A program made the translations under genes and the position numbers. Source: Acidimicrobiales bacterium (GTDB taxonomy: Bacteria; Actinomycetota; Acidimicrobiia; Acidimicrobiales; GCA-2861595). Taken from it: 64,000 nucleotides of DNA. The DNA lies in contig DATAIT010000098.1 of NCBI GenBank assembly GCA_036262515.1, positions 1-64,000 of the forward strand, in the 5' to 3' direction. Shown one piece after another: positions 25,490 to 34,777 of this stretch (the first letter of the stretch is position 1; the number at the start of each line of letters is the position of its first letter). The notes under the pieces were generated by a model. The model ran no database searches. It was not told the origin of the DNA and worked only from the letters and a program-made list of their open reading frames with translations.

Positions 25490-25520
25490 CCGCTGACGTC
25501 TCCGCCGGCGACGTCAGCGG
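25490..25520. terminator. Strong two-way hairpin
   Basis: CCGCTGACGTC (25490-25500) and GACGTCAGCGG (25510-25520) form a perfect 11-bp stem with a nine-base loop. The right arm includes the stop codon of the minus-strand MerR gene. There is no T-tract. Confidence 0.6.
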
Positions 25521-25960
25521 GGAGGGCGCCTCGAGATGGTGATGAGGCCGCCCCCGCAGGTGCACAGGGTCTCCTCGCACCGGTGCTGGCCCTCGGTGGC
25601 CTCCAACCGGTCGAGCACCCCTCGCAACGTCTCCCCGAGCGAGCGCAGCTCCTCGATCCGTCGCTCCGTCTCAGCCAGCTTGCCCTGCACGAGGGCGGCC
25701 AACTGGGGGTGGTTCTCGCCGCAGCAACCCTCGGCCACGTGGATGAACTCGTTGGCTTCGGCCAGGCTCAGCCCGAGGACCTTCGCTCGGTTCACCAGTT
25801 CGATGCGGCGCAGACTCTCCCGGTCGTACAGGCGGTATCCGGCGTCGGTGCGGGCGGCCGGCTCGACCAGGCCCAGGGCCTCGTAATGACGGAGCGCCTT
25901 GCGGGTCAGCCCGGTCCTGCGCCCGACTTCGGCCACGCTCAGCAGCGCATCGTCTCCCAC
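25514..25960 (-). CDS. MerR-family metal-responsive regulator
   Basis: 148 aa. The N-terminal winged helix-turn-helix is typical of MerR (LSVAEVGRRTGLTRKALRHY, then GYRLYDRESLRRIELV). A dimerisation helix follows. Cysteines are placed as in metal sensors: Cys79-Cys80 before the helix, and Cys128, Cys133 and Cys135 near the C-terminus (HRCEETLCTCGG), resembling the three-cysteine mercury site of MerR. It may sense Hg2+ or another soft metal, but no mer or efflux gene is adjacent. The GTG start follows TAGAAT by six bases, so it is probably leaderless. Confidence 0.85.
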   Translation of the reverse strand: MGDDALLSVAEVGRRTGLTRKALRHYEALGLVEPAARTDAGYRLYDRESLRRIELVNRAKVLGLSLAEANEFIHVAEGCCGENHPQLAALVQGKLAETERRIEELRSLGETLRGVLDRLEATEGQHRCEETLCTCGGGLITISRRPPR

Positions 25961-25972
25961 GACCCCATTCTA
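25961..25972 (-). promoter_or_regulatory. Leaderless -10 element for merR-like gene
   Basis: Minus-strand TAGAAT (25972-25967) ends six bases before the GTG at 25960. It is among the closest matches to a consensus -10 in this window. Confidence 0.5.
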
Positions 25973-26599
25973 CGGCCCGCCCGCCCCTTTCCCGGGCCCG
26001 CCGGCGAGGCGATGGACCGACACGGCGTACTCCGCCGCCTCGTCCCAGGGCCGGTGGTCCCACGTGGCCCAGCGCCCGACCGGATCGAGCCCGGCTCGCC
26101 GGCAGTGGTCGTCGTAGGTGTCGATCGGGAGGCGCCCGTCCAGCTGGAAGCCGGCGACCAGCGCTCCGCCCGGCGCCAGCAGACAGGCCAGGTTGGCGAC
26201 GACGGCACCCTCGGTGCCGGGCTCGAGGAAGATCATCACGTTGCCGGCCGCCACGATCGTGTCGAACCGCCGGCCGGGCTCGAGCAGCAGCGCCTCCTCC
26301 AGGCCGGCGCCGGCCAGGTCGGCCTCCCGCCACACGAGGTCGGGCGCCTTGGCCCGGGCCGCCGCCAGCATGCCTGCGTCCAGGTCCGCCCCCACCACGT
26401 CGAAGCCGCGACGGGCCAGCTCGATGGCCACCCGGCCGGTGCCGCACCCGGCGTCGAACACGGAGCCGCCCGATGCGGTGAGGGCGGCGACGAAGGTGGC
26501 CTCGCCGTGCATGTCGCGACCCGCGCGTTCGCCCTCGGCGAACCTGCGGTCGTACTCCTCGGCATCGGGCCGCTCCGATCGGGACCAGCGGCTCACCAC
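25970..26599 (-). CDS. Class I SAM-dependent methyltransferase
   Basis: 209 aa. The SAM-binding motif I is VFDAGCGTGRVAIELARRG, near residue 47. An acidic loop follows (VVGADLDAGM), then TIVAAGNVMIFLEPG and LLAPGGALVAGFQ as motifs III-IV. It is a free-standing cytoplasmic methyltransferase with unknown substrate. Its stop lies beside the promoter of the MerR gene, and it follows the GH15 gene by 36 bases on the same strand. The GTG start is accepted because the protein begins close to the family domain. Confidence 0.85.
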   Translation of the reverse strand: MVSRWSRSERPDAEEYDRRFAEGERAGRDMHGEATFVAALTASGGSVFDAGCGTGRVAIELARRGFDVVGADLDAGMLAAARAKAPDLVWREADLAGAGLEEALLLEPGRRFDTIVAAGNVMIFLEPGTEGAVVANLACLLAPGGALVAGFQLDGRLPIDTYDDHCRRAGLDPVGRWATWDHRPWDEAAEYAVSVHRLAGGPGKGAGGP

Positions 26600-26635
26600 G
26601 CCCTCACACCGCGACGTTAGGCGCCTGGCGGCGCC

Positions 26636-28651
26636 TCATCCGTCGGACCCACCGGCGCCCGACGGGGTCCATCCCCACCCGGGCCCCCGGCCGGGAGCCG
26701 ACCCGTCCGCCCGGATGACGTGCACGAGCGCGTTGATGAGGGCGAGGTGGGTGAACGCCTGCGGGAAGTTGCCCAGGTGCCGCCCGGTGCACGGGTCGAT
26801 CTCCTCGGCGTAGAGGCCGAGCGGGCTGGCGTAGTTCAGCAGCTTCTCGCACATCTGGCGCGCCCGGGCGATCTCGCCGATCTCGGTCATGGCCGACACC
26901 AGCCAGAACGAGCAGATGGCGAACGCCCCCTCCTCGCCGCCGACGCCGTCGTCGGTCTGGTCCACGTGGTAGCGGTGCACCAGCCCGTCGACGGTCAGCT
27001 CGTCGGCGACGGCCAGCACGGTGGCCCGGATGCGCTCGTCGCCGGCCGGGAGGAAGCGCACGAGGGGCAGGAGGAGGAGCGACGCGTCGAGCGCCTCGCT
27101 CCCGTAGTGCTGGGTGAAGGTCCCCCGGTCCCCCACGCCGTTCGTGCACACGTCGTCGCGGATCTCCGCCGCCGCCTCCGCCCACCGCGTCTCGGTGTCG
27201 GCGTCGTCCCGCAGCCGGGCGAGCCGCGCCCCGCGGTCGGCCGCCACCCAGCACATCACCTTCGAGGAGGTGAAGTGCTGCGGCGCGCCGCGCACCTCCC
27301 AGATGCCGCGGTCGGGCTCGCGCCAGTGGGCCAGGGCCGCCTCCACCTGGCGCACGAGCAGCGGCCACACCCGCTCGGGGAGGTGGTCCCGGGAGCGGGT
27401 GTGCAGGTACACCGAGTCGAGCATGGTGCCCCAGATGTCGTGCTGGTCCTGGCCGTAGGCCCCGTTGCCGACCCGCACGGGCCGGGCGCCGTCGTAGCCG
27501 CCCAGGTGCCCGAGCTCCCGCTCCTCCAGGGTGCGCTCGCCGCCCACGCCGTACAGGACCTGGAGCGGCGATCCGTCGTCGACGGCGTCGGCGACGAACG
27601 CGAAGAAGTCGTTGGCCTCGGCGTCGAAGCCGAGCGTGTACAACCCCCACAGCATGAACGTGGAGTCGCGCACCCAGCTGTACCGGTAGTCCCAGTTGCG
27701 AGTGCCACCGGGCGTCTCGGGCAACGAGGTCGTGGCGGCGGCGAGCATGGCGCCCGTCGGGGCGTAGGTGAGGCCCTTGAGGGTGAGGGCGCTGCGCTGG
27801 AGGTGGGCGCGCCACGGGTGGTCCGGGAAGTCACCGTGGTTCAGCCACTCGCGCCAGAAGTCGGCCGTCACCTCCATCCGGTCGAACGACTCCTCATAGG
27901 TCGTCGGCGCGGCCCGGTCGCCCCACGACAGGGCCACGAACACGTTGTCCCCTTCGTGCAGGGTGCTGCGGACCGAGGCGCGGCGCCCCTCGAAGCCGAC
28001 CCGGAGATCGGTGACGAGGCGCAGCTCGACGCCGACACCGTCGCCGGCGACACCTTCGGCCGCCTCCGCCGCCCCGTCCCCGTCGCCCGAGCGGCCTCCC
28101 GGGCGGGCCACCGCCTGGCCGAATCCTTCGCCGGCGTACTCCCAGGCGGCGCCGTACAGGCCGTACCCGAAGACGGGCTCACAGTCGACGGCGATCTCGA
28201 CGGAGCCGTTGACGCACTTCACCGTCCGCAGCAGGACGCCCTCCGCCTCGTGGTCCGTGGGTGGGCGGCGCTGGGCCCGCAGTCGTTCGCGCCCGTGGTA
28301 CCACGGCCCCACGAGGAGCGCGTCGCGCACGATGACCCAGCCCGTCCGCGTCTGCCACGTCGTCTCCAGCACCATGGTCCCCGGGAGGTAGCGGCGGCCC
28401 GCCGGCACCGAGACGTCGACGGGCGCCAACCGGAAGCCGCCCGCCGCCCGGTCGAGCATCGAGCCGAACACGCTGGGCCCGTCGGGGCGGGGGAGGCACA
28501 GCCACTCGACGTTGCCGCTGGACGCCACCAGCGCCGAGCACTCGCAGTCGGAGAGGAACGCGTAGTCCGCGATGGCGGGAAAGGGGCTCGGTGCCGCGCC
28601 CGCCAGGCCCGGCGCAGCGGCGCCCCGGAACCGGAGCTCGGCGTCGCTCAT
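26636..28651 (-). CDS. Glycoside hydrolase family 15 (glucoamylase/trehalase-like)
   Basis: 671 aa, ATG start at 28651 after rejecting a longer N-terminal extension. The N-terminal beta-sandwich domain begins AIADYAFLSDCECSALV, typical of GH15 proteins of actinobacteria. The (alpha/alpha)6 barrel holds TPGGTRNWDYRYSWVRDS, the hallmark of the family, and the catalytic-base region QAFTHLALINALVHV with the preceding EEIDPCTGRHLGNFP. No signal peptide is present, so it is cytoplasmic and may cleave trehalose or short alpha-glucans; the group includes mycobacterial trehalase-type enzymes. It faces divergently from ctaC. Confidence 0.9.
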   Translation of the reverse strand: MSDAELRFRGAAAPGLAGAAPSPFPAIADYAFLSDCECSALVASSGNVEWLCLPRPDGPSVFGSMLDRAAGGFRLAPVDVSVPAGRRYLPGTMVLETTWQTRTGWVIVRDALLVGPWYHGRERLRAQRRPPTDHEAEGVLLRTVKCVNGSVEIAVDCEPVFGYGLYGAAWEYAGEGFGQAVARPGGRSGDGDGAAEAAEGVAGDGVGVELRLVTDLRVGFEGRRASVRSTLHEGDNVFVALSWGDRAAPTTYEESFDRMEVTADFWREWLNHGDFPDHPWRAHLQRSALTLKGLTYAPTGAMLAAATTSLPETPGGTRNWDYRYSWVRDSTFMLWGLYTLGFDAEANDFFAFVADAVDDGSPLQVLYGVGGERTLEERELGHLGGYDGARPVRVGNGAYGQDQHDIWGTMLDSVYLHTRSRDHLPERVWPLLVRQVEAALAHWREPDRGIWEVRGAPQHFTSSKVMCWVAADRGARLARLRDDADTETRWAEAAAEIRDDVCTNGVGDRGTFTQHYGSEALDASLLLLPLVRFLPAGDERIRATVLAVADELTVDGLVHRYHVDQTDDGVGGEEGAFAICSFWLVSAMTEIGEIARARQMCEKLLNYASPLGLYAEEIDPCTGRHLGNFPQAFTHLALINALVHVIRADGSAPGRGPGWGWTPSGAGGSDG

Positions 28652-28758
28652 GGCCGTGCAGTCTTCCACCCGCGCGACCCGACGCCGCCCCACGCCGGCC
28701 GTCCCCGGCAGGACCCTCGATCACCGCCGGGCCGGACCGGGACCGCGTAGCGCCCGAG

Positions 28759-28773
28759 TAGCGTTCGCCCGTG
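28759..28773 (+). promoter_or_regulatory. Leaderless -10 element for ctaC
   Basis: TAGCGT (28759-28764) ends six bases before the ctaC GTG at 28771. It would drive the ctaC-ctaD-ctaF operon. Confidence 0.5.
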
Positions 28774-29529
28774 CGCCGCCCCGGCCGGAAGCTGGCACCG
28801 CTCGTACTGGCCTGCGCACTCTTGAGCTCCTGCGGGGACGACGGGCCGACGTTCGGCGCGCCGCGGGGTGCGACCCAGCAGGGCAGGGACATCTTCCACC
28901 TGTGGCAAGGCTCGATCTGGACGGCGCTGGCCGTCGGCGCGTTCGTGTGGGCGCTGATCGGCTACTGCGTGATCCGGTTCCGGCGGCGCAGCGACGACCT
29001 GCCCGAGCAGACCCATGCCAACGTGCCCCTCGAGATCGCGTACACCGTCACGCCGCTCGTGATCGTCGCCGTGCTCTTCGCCGTCAACCTGCGGACACTC
29101 GACCGGGTGGACCATCTGACCGCCCGCCCCGCGCTGACGGTGGAGGTGACCGGGTTCCAGTGGCAGTGGCGCTTCCGGTACCGGGAGGCGGGCGTCGAGG
29201 TGGTCGGCACGGACAAGAAGGTGCCGGTCCTGATGCTGCCCACCGGCGGTACGGTGCGCCTCGTCCTGAGGTCGGCCGACGTCCAGCACTCGTTCTACGT
29301 GCCTGCGTTCCTGTTCAAGCGCGACACGGTCCCGGGCATCACCAACGAGGTGGATCTCGACGTGGTGAAGGAGGGCCGCTACGACGGGCGCTGCGCCGAG
29401 TTCTGCGGCCTGCTGCACGACCGCATGGGCTTCGTCGTCGAAGCCGTCAGCAGGACGGAGTTCGACCATTGGCTCACGCGGGAGCGCACGCTGGCGGCCA
29501 ACGCCCGAGCCGGAGCGTTCACCCCGTGA
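28771..29529 (+). CDS. ctaC: Cytochrome c oxidase subunit II
   Basis: 252 aa. A lipobox LSSC near residue 21 marks a lipoprotein signal. Two membrane helices follow, and then the extracellular cupredoxin domain with the binuclear CuA site: QHSFYVPAF gives the His, and [12 protein letters not shown] supplies both Cys, the His and the Met. FQWQWRF is the conserved electron-entry tryptophan region. There is no fused cytochrome c domain, so electrons are expected from the di-heme QcrC, as in actinobacterial bcc-aa3 supercomplexes. ctaD follows after 22 bases. Confidence 0.95.
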   Translation: MRRPGRKLAPLVLACALLSSCGDDGPTFGAPRGATQQGRDIFHLWQGSIWTALAVGAFVWALIGYCVIRFRRRSDDLPEQTHANVPLEIAYTVTPLVIVAVLFAVNLRTLDRVDHLTARPALTVEVTGFQWQWRFRYREAGVEVVGTDKKVPVLMLPTGGTVRLVLRSADVQHSFYVPAFLFKRDTVPGITNEVDLDVVKEGRYDGRCAEFCGLLHDRMGFVVEAVSRTEFDHWLTRERTLAANARAGAFTP

Positions 29530-29551
29530 CCGCGGACGAGCGCGGCACCCG

Positions 29552-31249
29552 GTGACCGTCCTCGATCGGCCGCGCCCGGCCACTCCCCCACCGCCCGAGC
29601 ACCCGCAACCGACGGGGGTGCTGCGCTGGCTCACCACCACCGACCACAAGATCATCGGGCTCAGCTACATCTGGACCGGCTTCGCCTTCTTTCTCCTGGC
29701 CGGACTGCTCGCCATGGTCATGCGGACCGAGCTGGCCCAGCCCGGCCTCCAGGTGGTCAACCGGGGCGAGTACAACCAGCTGTTCACCATGCACGGGACG
29801 ATGATGATGTTCCTGTTCGCCACGCCGGTGGCCTTCGGGTTGGCGAACTACCTGGTGCCCCTGCACGTCGGCGCGCCCGACATGGCCTTCCCCCGCCTCA
29901 ACGCCCTGTCCTACTGGCTGTTCCTCGGCGGCGGGCTGACGCTCACCGCGAGCTTCCTCACCGCCGGCGGCGCCGCCGACATCGGCTGGACCGGGTTCGC
30001 CCCGCTGTCGAACGCCGTCCACGCTCCCGGCGCCGGCGTCGACCTGTGGATCGCAGGGCTGCTCCTCACCGGCCTGTCGGGCATCGCCACGGCCGTGAAC
30101 GTCATCACCACCGCCTTCTGCCTGCGGGCGCCGGGGATGACGATGTTCCGCATGCCCATCTTCACCTGGAACATGCTCGTCACGTCGATGCTGGTCCTGC
30201 TGGCGTTCCCGATCTTCACCAGCGCGCTGGCCATGCTGTTCGCCGACCGCCACATGGGGACGCACATCTTCAGCGTGGACGGCGGCGGGGTGCCGATCCT
30301 GTGGCAGCACCTCTTCTGGTTCTTCGGGCACCCGGAGGTGTACATCATCGTCCTGCCGTTCTTCGGCGTGGTCACCGAGATCATCCCCGTCTTCTCGCGC
30401 AAGCCCGTGTTCGGCTACAAGGGGATCGTCCTGGCCACGCTGTCCATCGCCGGGCTGTCGGTCGGCGTGTGGGCGCACCACATGTTCGCCACGGGCGCCG
30501 TGCTGCTCCCGTTCTTCAGCGGCTTCTCGTTCCTCATCGCCGTTCCCACGGGGGTGAAGTTCTTCAACTGGATCGGCACCATGTGGCGGGGCCAGATCAG
30601 CTTCGCCCCACCGATGCTCTTCGTCATCGGGTTCCTGACGGTGTTCCTGCTGGGGGGGCTCAGCGGGGTGCTCCTCGCCTCGGCGCCGATCGACTTCCAT
30701 GCCCACGACACCTACTTCGTGGTGGCCCACATGCACTACGTGCTGTTCGGCAGCGCAGTGTTCGCCGGCTTCGGCGGCGTCTACTACTGGTTCCCGAAGT
30801 GGACCGGGAAGCTGATGCGGACCGGGCTCGCCAACCTCCACTTCGCCCTGCTGTTCGCCGGGTTCAACCTCACGTTCTTCCCCCAGCACCTCCTCGGTCT
30901 CCGGGGCATGGTGCGACGGGTCGCGGACTACAGGCCCGAGGACGGCTTCACGTTCCTGAACATGCTCTCCAGCACCGGCGCCGGGCTCCTCGCCCTCTCC
31001 ACCCTGCCGTTCCTGTGGAACCTCTGGGTCTCGATCCGCCACGGAGAGCCCTCGGGCGACGACCCGTGGGGCGGGCACACGCTCGAGTGGGCCACCGCGT
31101 CACCCCCGCCCGACCACAACTTCACATCGCTCCCTCCGATCAGATCCGACCGGCCGGTGTTCGACGCCCGGCTGGCGGCCATGGAACGGGCGCGAGCCGA
31201 TGGGGACGGCGGTGGTCCCGGAACCGAATCCGTGGTGACGGCGCAATGA
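29552..31249 (+). CDS. ctaD: Cytochrome c oxidase subunit I (aa3 type)
   Basis: 565 aa with twelve membrane helices, the catalytic subunit reducing O2 at heme a3-CuB. The heme a ligand region is [11 protein letters not shown], the CuB His-Tyr pair sits in [17 protein letters not shown], and the heme a3/heme a histidines are in [16 protein letters not shown]. Residues [15 protein letters not shown] mark the K-channel side. It starts at GTG 29552. ctaF overlaps its stop (ATGA). It faces the qcrB operon convergently, so genes for complexes III and IV lie together but on opposite strands. Confidence 0.97.
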   Translation: MTVLDRPRPATPPPPEHPQPTGVLRWLTTTDHKIIGLSYIWTGFAFFLLAGLLAMVMRTELAQPGLQVVNRGEYNQLFTMHGTMMMFLFATPVAFGLANYLVPLHVGAPDMAFPRLNALSYWLFLGGGLTLTASFLTAGGAADIGWTGFAPLSNAVHAPGAGVDLWIAGLLLTGLSGIATAVNVITTAFCLRAPGMTMFRMPIFTWNMLVTSMLVLLAFPIFTSALAMLFADRHMGTHIFSVDGGGVPILWQHLFWFFGHPEVYIIVLPFFGVVTEIIPVFSRKPVFGYKGIVLATLSIAGLSVGVWAHHMFATGAVLLPFFSGFSFLIAVPTGVKFFNWIGTMWRGQISFAPPMLFVIGFLTVFLLGGLSGVLLASAPIDFHAHDTYFVVAHMHYVLFGSAVFAGFGGVYYWFPKWTGKLMRTGLANLHFALLFAGFNLTFFPQHLLGLRGMVRRVADYRPEDGFTFLNMLSSTGAGLLALSTLPFLWNLWVSIRHGEPSGDDPWGGHTLEWATASPPPDHNFTSLPPIRSDRPVFDARLAAMERARADGDGGGPGTESVVTAQ

Positions 31250-31632
31250 AGGTCGAAGGGCTCGTCTTCGCCGGCACGGCGGCTTTCTTCACCGTCCTCA
31301 CCGCCGTCTACTGGTTCACCAGCTACGAGGAAGCCGGCTCCACCATGTTGCTCCTCACCGTCGGGCTGGGGCTCATGCCCGGGCTGTGGCTGCTGTGGTG
31401 GTCCCGGCGCATGGCGCCCCGACCCGAAGACCTTCCGGACGCCGACATCAGCGACGGCGCCGGTGCGGTCGGCGCCTTTCCCGGACCCACCGCCTGGCCC
31501 TTCACCCTCGCCGTCGGAGCCGTGCTGGCCGCGAACGGCATCGCCTTCGGCATCTGGCCGGCCGTCCCCGGCTTCGTCCTCATCGTGCTGGCCGCCTGCG
31601 GGGCCATCATGTCCGGCCGCCCCCGCCGGTAG
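31246..31632 (+). CDS. ctaF: Cytochrome c oxidase subunit IV (actinobacterial CtaF)
   Basis: 128 aa with four hydrophobic helices arranged in two pairs around a short acidic loop ([14 protein letters not shown]). The N-terminal MKVEGLVF and the conserved [11 protein letters not shown] fit the small subunit IV of actinobacterial aa3 oxidase. The ATG overlaps the ctaD stop. It probably stabilises the oxidase and its contact with the bcc complex. It has no catalytic residues. Confidence 0.88.
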   Translation: MKVEGLVFAGTAAFFTVLTAVYWFTSYEEAGSTMLLLTVGLGLMPGLWLLWWSRRMAPRPEDLPDADISDGAGAVGAFPGPTAWPFTLAVGAVLAANGIAFGIWPAVPGFVLIVLAACGAIMSGRPRR

Positions 31633-31654
31633 GCCGATGCTGCGCGCCGGCGGG
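31622..31654. terminator. Hairpin between ctaF and qcrB
   Basis: CCCGCCGG (31622-31629) and CCGGCGGG (31647-31654) form an 8-bp stem with a 17-base loop. It spans the ctaF TAG stop. It is a plausible terminator for the convergent oxidase operons; no T-tract is seen. Confidence 0.4.
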
Positions 31655-31686
31655 TGGCGGTGAGGGGCTCGGCCGCGGCCGCGCCG

Positions 31687-33135
31687 TCAGGCGCCCGGGC
31701 TCGGCTCGGGGGCCGGCGTGTCTGCGTGGTCGACGCCGTCGGCCCGGGAGGCGCCGTTGCTGCCGTTGCCTCCGCCGTGGTCGTCGAGCACGTATGCGCC
31801 GCTCGGGGTGCGTGACACGACCGGGGCGGTGCCCTCCTCGTCGGGCAGCGCGTTGGCCTCCTTGCACAACCGGTAGGTGACGGAGGCGGCCACCGGTGGC
31901 AGGGCGATGAGCACGGCCCGGAAGGTGACGAGCAGGCCGGTGACCGACACGTCGAACACGGTGGCCAGCACGTCGGTGGCGGCGGCGAAGAACAGCACGA
32001 CGTAGAACGAGATCACCCCGACGCCGATCCCCGTCCGCAACGGCCGCTCGCGGGGCCGGTCGAGCAGGTGGTACTCCCGCTCGTTCTCCTTGGTGAAGCG
32101 GGCCTCGATGAACGGCCAGCCGAACAGCAGGCCGAAGCTGACGGTGGGCAGGAGTACCCCGGGGAAGAAGACGGCGGGAATGGTGTGCCCGAAGGCCCTG
32201 ATCTCCCAGCCGGGGAACAGGCGCAACGCCCCGTCGAGCCAGCCGACGTACCAGTCGGGCTGGGACGCGGCGCTCACGTCGGCGGCCCGGAACGGTCCGT
32301 ACAGCCAGATCGGGTTGACCTGGGCCACGCCGCCGAGGAGGGCCACGACCGCCGACACGATGAAGAAGAAGCCCACGCTCTTGAGCGCGTAGCTCGGCCA
32401 CAGGCGCGAGCCGACGACGTTGTCCTCGGTCTTGCCCTTTCCCCGGAACTGCGTGTGCTTCTGGCGCCACAGGATGGCCATGTGGGCGCCGAGCAGTCCC
32501 AGGATGAGCAACGGCAGGAACAGCACGTGGATGACGAAGAGCCTGGAGATGATCGACTCCGAGGGGAACTCCCCGCCGAAGAGGAGGTACGCCACCCAGG
32601 TCCCGCCGAGGGGTATGGACAGCGCGATCGAGTAGGCGATGCGCAGGCCGGTTCCGGACAGCTGGTCGTCGGGAAGGGAGTATCCGGCGAACCCGTTGGC
32701 CATGGCCAGCACCAGCAGGCTGCACCCGACGACCCAGTTGATCTCGCGGGGCCGGCGGAAAGCACCCGTGAAGAAGACGCGCCCGACGTGCACGACGATG
32801 GCGGCGAGGAAGACGATGGCGGCCCAGTGGTGCATCTGCCGCATCACCATGCCGGCCCGGACCTCGAAGCTGAGGTGCAGCGTGGACTCGTACGCCTGCG
32901 ACATCTCGACGCCCTTGAGCGGGGCGTAGGACCCGTGGTACATGACCTCCTTCAAGCTCGGCTCGAAGAAGAAGGTGAGGTACACGCCCGTCAGCAGCAG
33001 GAGCAGGAACGAGTAGAGGGCGATCTCGCCCAGCATGAACGACCAGTGGTCGGGAAACACCTTGTTCAAGGCGGTCCGGACGAACCCCGAAGCGCCGAGG
33101 CGGTCGTCGAACCAGCGGTTGAAGCGCTTGATCAC
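31687..33135 (-). CDS. qcrB: Cytochrome bc1/bcc complex subunit b
   Basis: 482 aa. The heme b ligands are visible in RQMHHWAAIVFLAAIVVHVGR and in LFVIHVLFLPLLILGLLGAH. The PDWY of SQPDWYVGWLDG replaces the usual PEWY of the quinol-oxidation site, as is common in this phylum. Eight or more helices are present, with a 60-residue hydrophilic C-terminal tail. The GTG start overlaps the qcrA stop (GTGA). It is the last gene of the minus-strand ctaE-qcrC-qcrA-qcrB operon. It oxidises menaquinol and passes electrons to the Rieske protein and to QcrC. Confidence 0.95.
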   Translation of the reverse strand: MIKRFNRWFDDRLGASGFVRTALNKVFPDHWSFMLGEIALYSFLLLLLTGVYLTFFFEPSLKEVMYHGSYAPLKGVEMSQAYESTLHLSFEVRAGMVMRQMHHWAAIVFLAAIVVHVGRVFFTGAFRRPREINWVVGCSLLVLAMANGFAGYSLPDDQLSGTGLRIAYSIALSIPLGGTWVAYLLFGGEFPSESIISRLFVIHVLFLPLLILGLLGAHMAILWRQKHTQFRGKGKTEDNVVGSRLWPSYALKSVGFFFIVSAVVALLGGVAQVNPIWLYGPFRAADVSAASQPDWYVGWLDGALRLFPGWEIRAFGHTIPAVFFPGVLLPTVSFGLLFGWPFIEARFTKENEREYHLLDRPRERPLRTGIGVGVISFYVVLFFAAATDVLATVFDVSVTGLLVTFRAVLIALPPVAASVTYRLCKEANALPDEEGTAPVVSRTPSGAYVLDDHGGGNGSNGASRADGVDHADTPAPEPSPGA

Positions 33136-34034
33136 GGCCGTTCCCAGAAGCCGGGCCCGATGGCCTCCTCGAAGTCGCCCTGGGCGACGAGGAACCCGTC
33201 GTCGTCCACCTCCAGGGCCAGCTGCGGGAGCGAGCGGGTGGCGGGCCCGAACACCGGCCTCGCACCGTCGATGACGTCGAACAGCGACTGGTGGCACGGG
33301 CACAGCAGCTCGCGCGTGGCCACCTGGTAGAGCCCGACGGGGCAGCCGGCGTGCGTGCACACCTTCGAGTAGGCCACCTGCCCGCCTGGGGCCCAGCTCT
33401 CGCGGCCGGGACGGGTGCGCAGGTCGTGCTCGGTGGCGCGGATGAGCAGGGTCTGGGCGTCGGCCTCGCCGACGTGGCCTTCGGGGAACACCGTGAGCAC
33501 GCTGCCGACCTCGAGCTCGCCGGCGCGGACGAGCCTGCCCTCTTCGGTGACGAGCCGGGACCCGGCCCGCCAGGAGGTCCGGAACAGGCTGCTCCCGGGG
33601 TTGGGACCGAGGGACCGGATGGGGAACAACGCCGCCACACCGAGGGCGCCGGCCGCTCCGACCAGGAGCTTGACGAGGAACGAGCGGCGCCCGACCGCTT
33701 CCGGGCCGCCGGTGTCCGTTCCGCTGCCCGGCGCGGCGGCCGCCTCGCCGGTGCCCTCGTCGAACAGGCGGGAGACGGGCTCCTGGTCGGGGTCGGCCTC
33801 GGCCAGGCCGTGGCGCTGCTGCACGAACGGACCGGGGGGCAGAAGGTGCTTGCCCCACGCGGCGAGCGCCCAGCCCATCGACCCGAGCGACCCGGCCAGC
33901 AGGACGCCCTCGAGCTGGGCCTGGCCCCCCAGGGCGTAGGTGATGGCCAGGCCGAGCGCGCTGACGGCGCTCAGCACCAGGGCGACGGCGATGGCCCGCT
34001 CGGTGCGGCGCTCGTTCGTGCTCGTGGTGGTCAC
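33132..34034 (-). CDS. qcrA: Rieske iron-sulfur subunit of the bcc complex
   Basis: 300 aa. Two N-terminal helices (residues 14-60) precede a third helix near residue 125 (RRSFLVKLLVGAAGALGVAAL) with a paired Arg that resembles a Tat signal, as in actinobacterial QcrA with three helices. The 2Fe-2S cluster motifs are CTHAGC and CPCHQS. I place the start at GTG 34034, which overlaps the qcrC stop (GTGA); a longer start eight codons upstream is less likely. It carries electrons from menaquinol to cytochrome cc. Confidence 0.95.
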   Translation of the reverse strand: MTTTSTNERRTERAIAVALVLSAVSALGLAITYALGGQAQLEGVLLAGSLGSMGWALAAWGKHLLPPGPFVQQRHGLAEADPDQEPVSRLFDEGTGEAAAAPGSGTDTGGPEAVGRRSFLVKLLVGAAGALGVAALFPIRSLGPNPGSSLFRTSWRAGSRLVTEEGRLVRAGELEVGSVLTVFPEGHVGEADAQTLLIRATEHDLRTRPGRESWAPGGQVAYSKVCTHAGCPVGLYQVATRELLCPCHQSLFDVIDGARPVFGPATRSLPQLALEVDDDGFLVAQGDFEEAIGPGFWERP

Positions 34035-34777
34035 TCGCGCTCGCCGATCCAGAAGCACGCCAGCAGGAGCGCTCCCAACCCGACCAGCCAGCCCACGAAG
34101 CCCTCCGGGATCGGGCCGGCATGGCCCAGGCCCGAGCCGCCGGGGTCGTCGGGGTGGTCGAGGGACTCCACGTACCGCACGACCGCCTCCAGCTGGTCGT
34201 GGGCGAAGGTGTCGGGTCCGACGCTGGGCATGGCGCCGGGGCCGATCCGGATGGCCTCGGCCGCCTGGACGGCCGAGGCGGGACGCAGCGGCGGCGCCTG
34301 GCGGCCCGATGCCAGGGCACCGCCGATGGCGACCGCCCCATGGCAGGCCGCGCAGTTCGACCGGAACAGCTCGCCTCCTTCGACGAGGTCCGCCCGGGCC
34401 AGATCCAGCTCGGGCACGGGCGGGCCGCCGGGGTCGAGGGAGGTGACGTAGGCGATCAGGTCGTCAATCTGCTTCCGGTCGTACTCGGGCGGCTTCCGCA
34501 CGGCCTGGCGGCCGCCGGTCTTGAGCGGCATGCGACCTGAGGACACCCAGAAGTCCACCGACGCGGCGCCGACCCCGAGAAGCGGCGGCGCTCGCCGCGT
34601 GCCCTCGGCATGGAGGCCGTGGCAGCTCGAGCACCCGGGCGTGTACAGCTCGTGCCCACGCTGGATGTCGCCGTCGGTGCCTGGCGCCTCGATGGCGGCC
34701 GCCGGGTGCAGGGCGGTGACCAGGACGGAGATCAGCCCGGCGACGACCAGCAGAACTGTCCCGCCGCGCCGAGCCAC
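34031..34777 (-). CDS. qcrC: Di-heme cytochrome c subunit of the bcc complex
   Basis: 248 aa with an N-terminal hydrophobic signal-anchor (LLVVAGLISVLVTAL), two CxxCH heme sites (CSSCHGLH and CAACHGAV) each with a downstream Met ligand region (GRMPLK, GAMPSV), and a C-terminal helix near FVGWLVGLGALLLACFW. The di-heme cc layout replaces a soluble cytochrome c in actinobacteria. The GTG start shares one base with the ctaE TAG stop (TAGTG). It transfers electrons to CuA of CtaC. Confidence 0.95.
   Translation of the reverse strand: MARRGGTVLLVVAGLISVLVTALHPAAAIEAPGTDGDIQRGHELYTPGCSSCHGLHAEGTRRAPPLLGVGAASVDFWVSSGRMPLKTGGRQAVRKPPEYDRKQIDDLIAYVTSLDPGGPPVPELDLARADLVEGGELFRSNCAACHGAVAIGGALASGRQAPPLRPASAVQAAEAIRIGPGAMPSVGPDTFAHDQLEAVVRYVESLDHPDDPGGSGLGHAGPIPEGFVGWLVGLGALLLACFWIGERE

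Noticed and set aside
22608-25580. 990-codon open frame on the minus strand
   Set aside because: It lies opposite the clear ABC1 kinase and PRK-like genes and has low-complexity composition; long antisense frames are expected at this GC content.
29519-31078. 519-codon minus-strand frame opposite ctaD
   Set aside because: Composition is almost all Glu, Gly, His, Arg and Pro, with no domain; ctaD on the other strand is certain.
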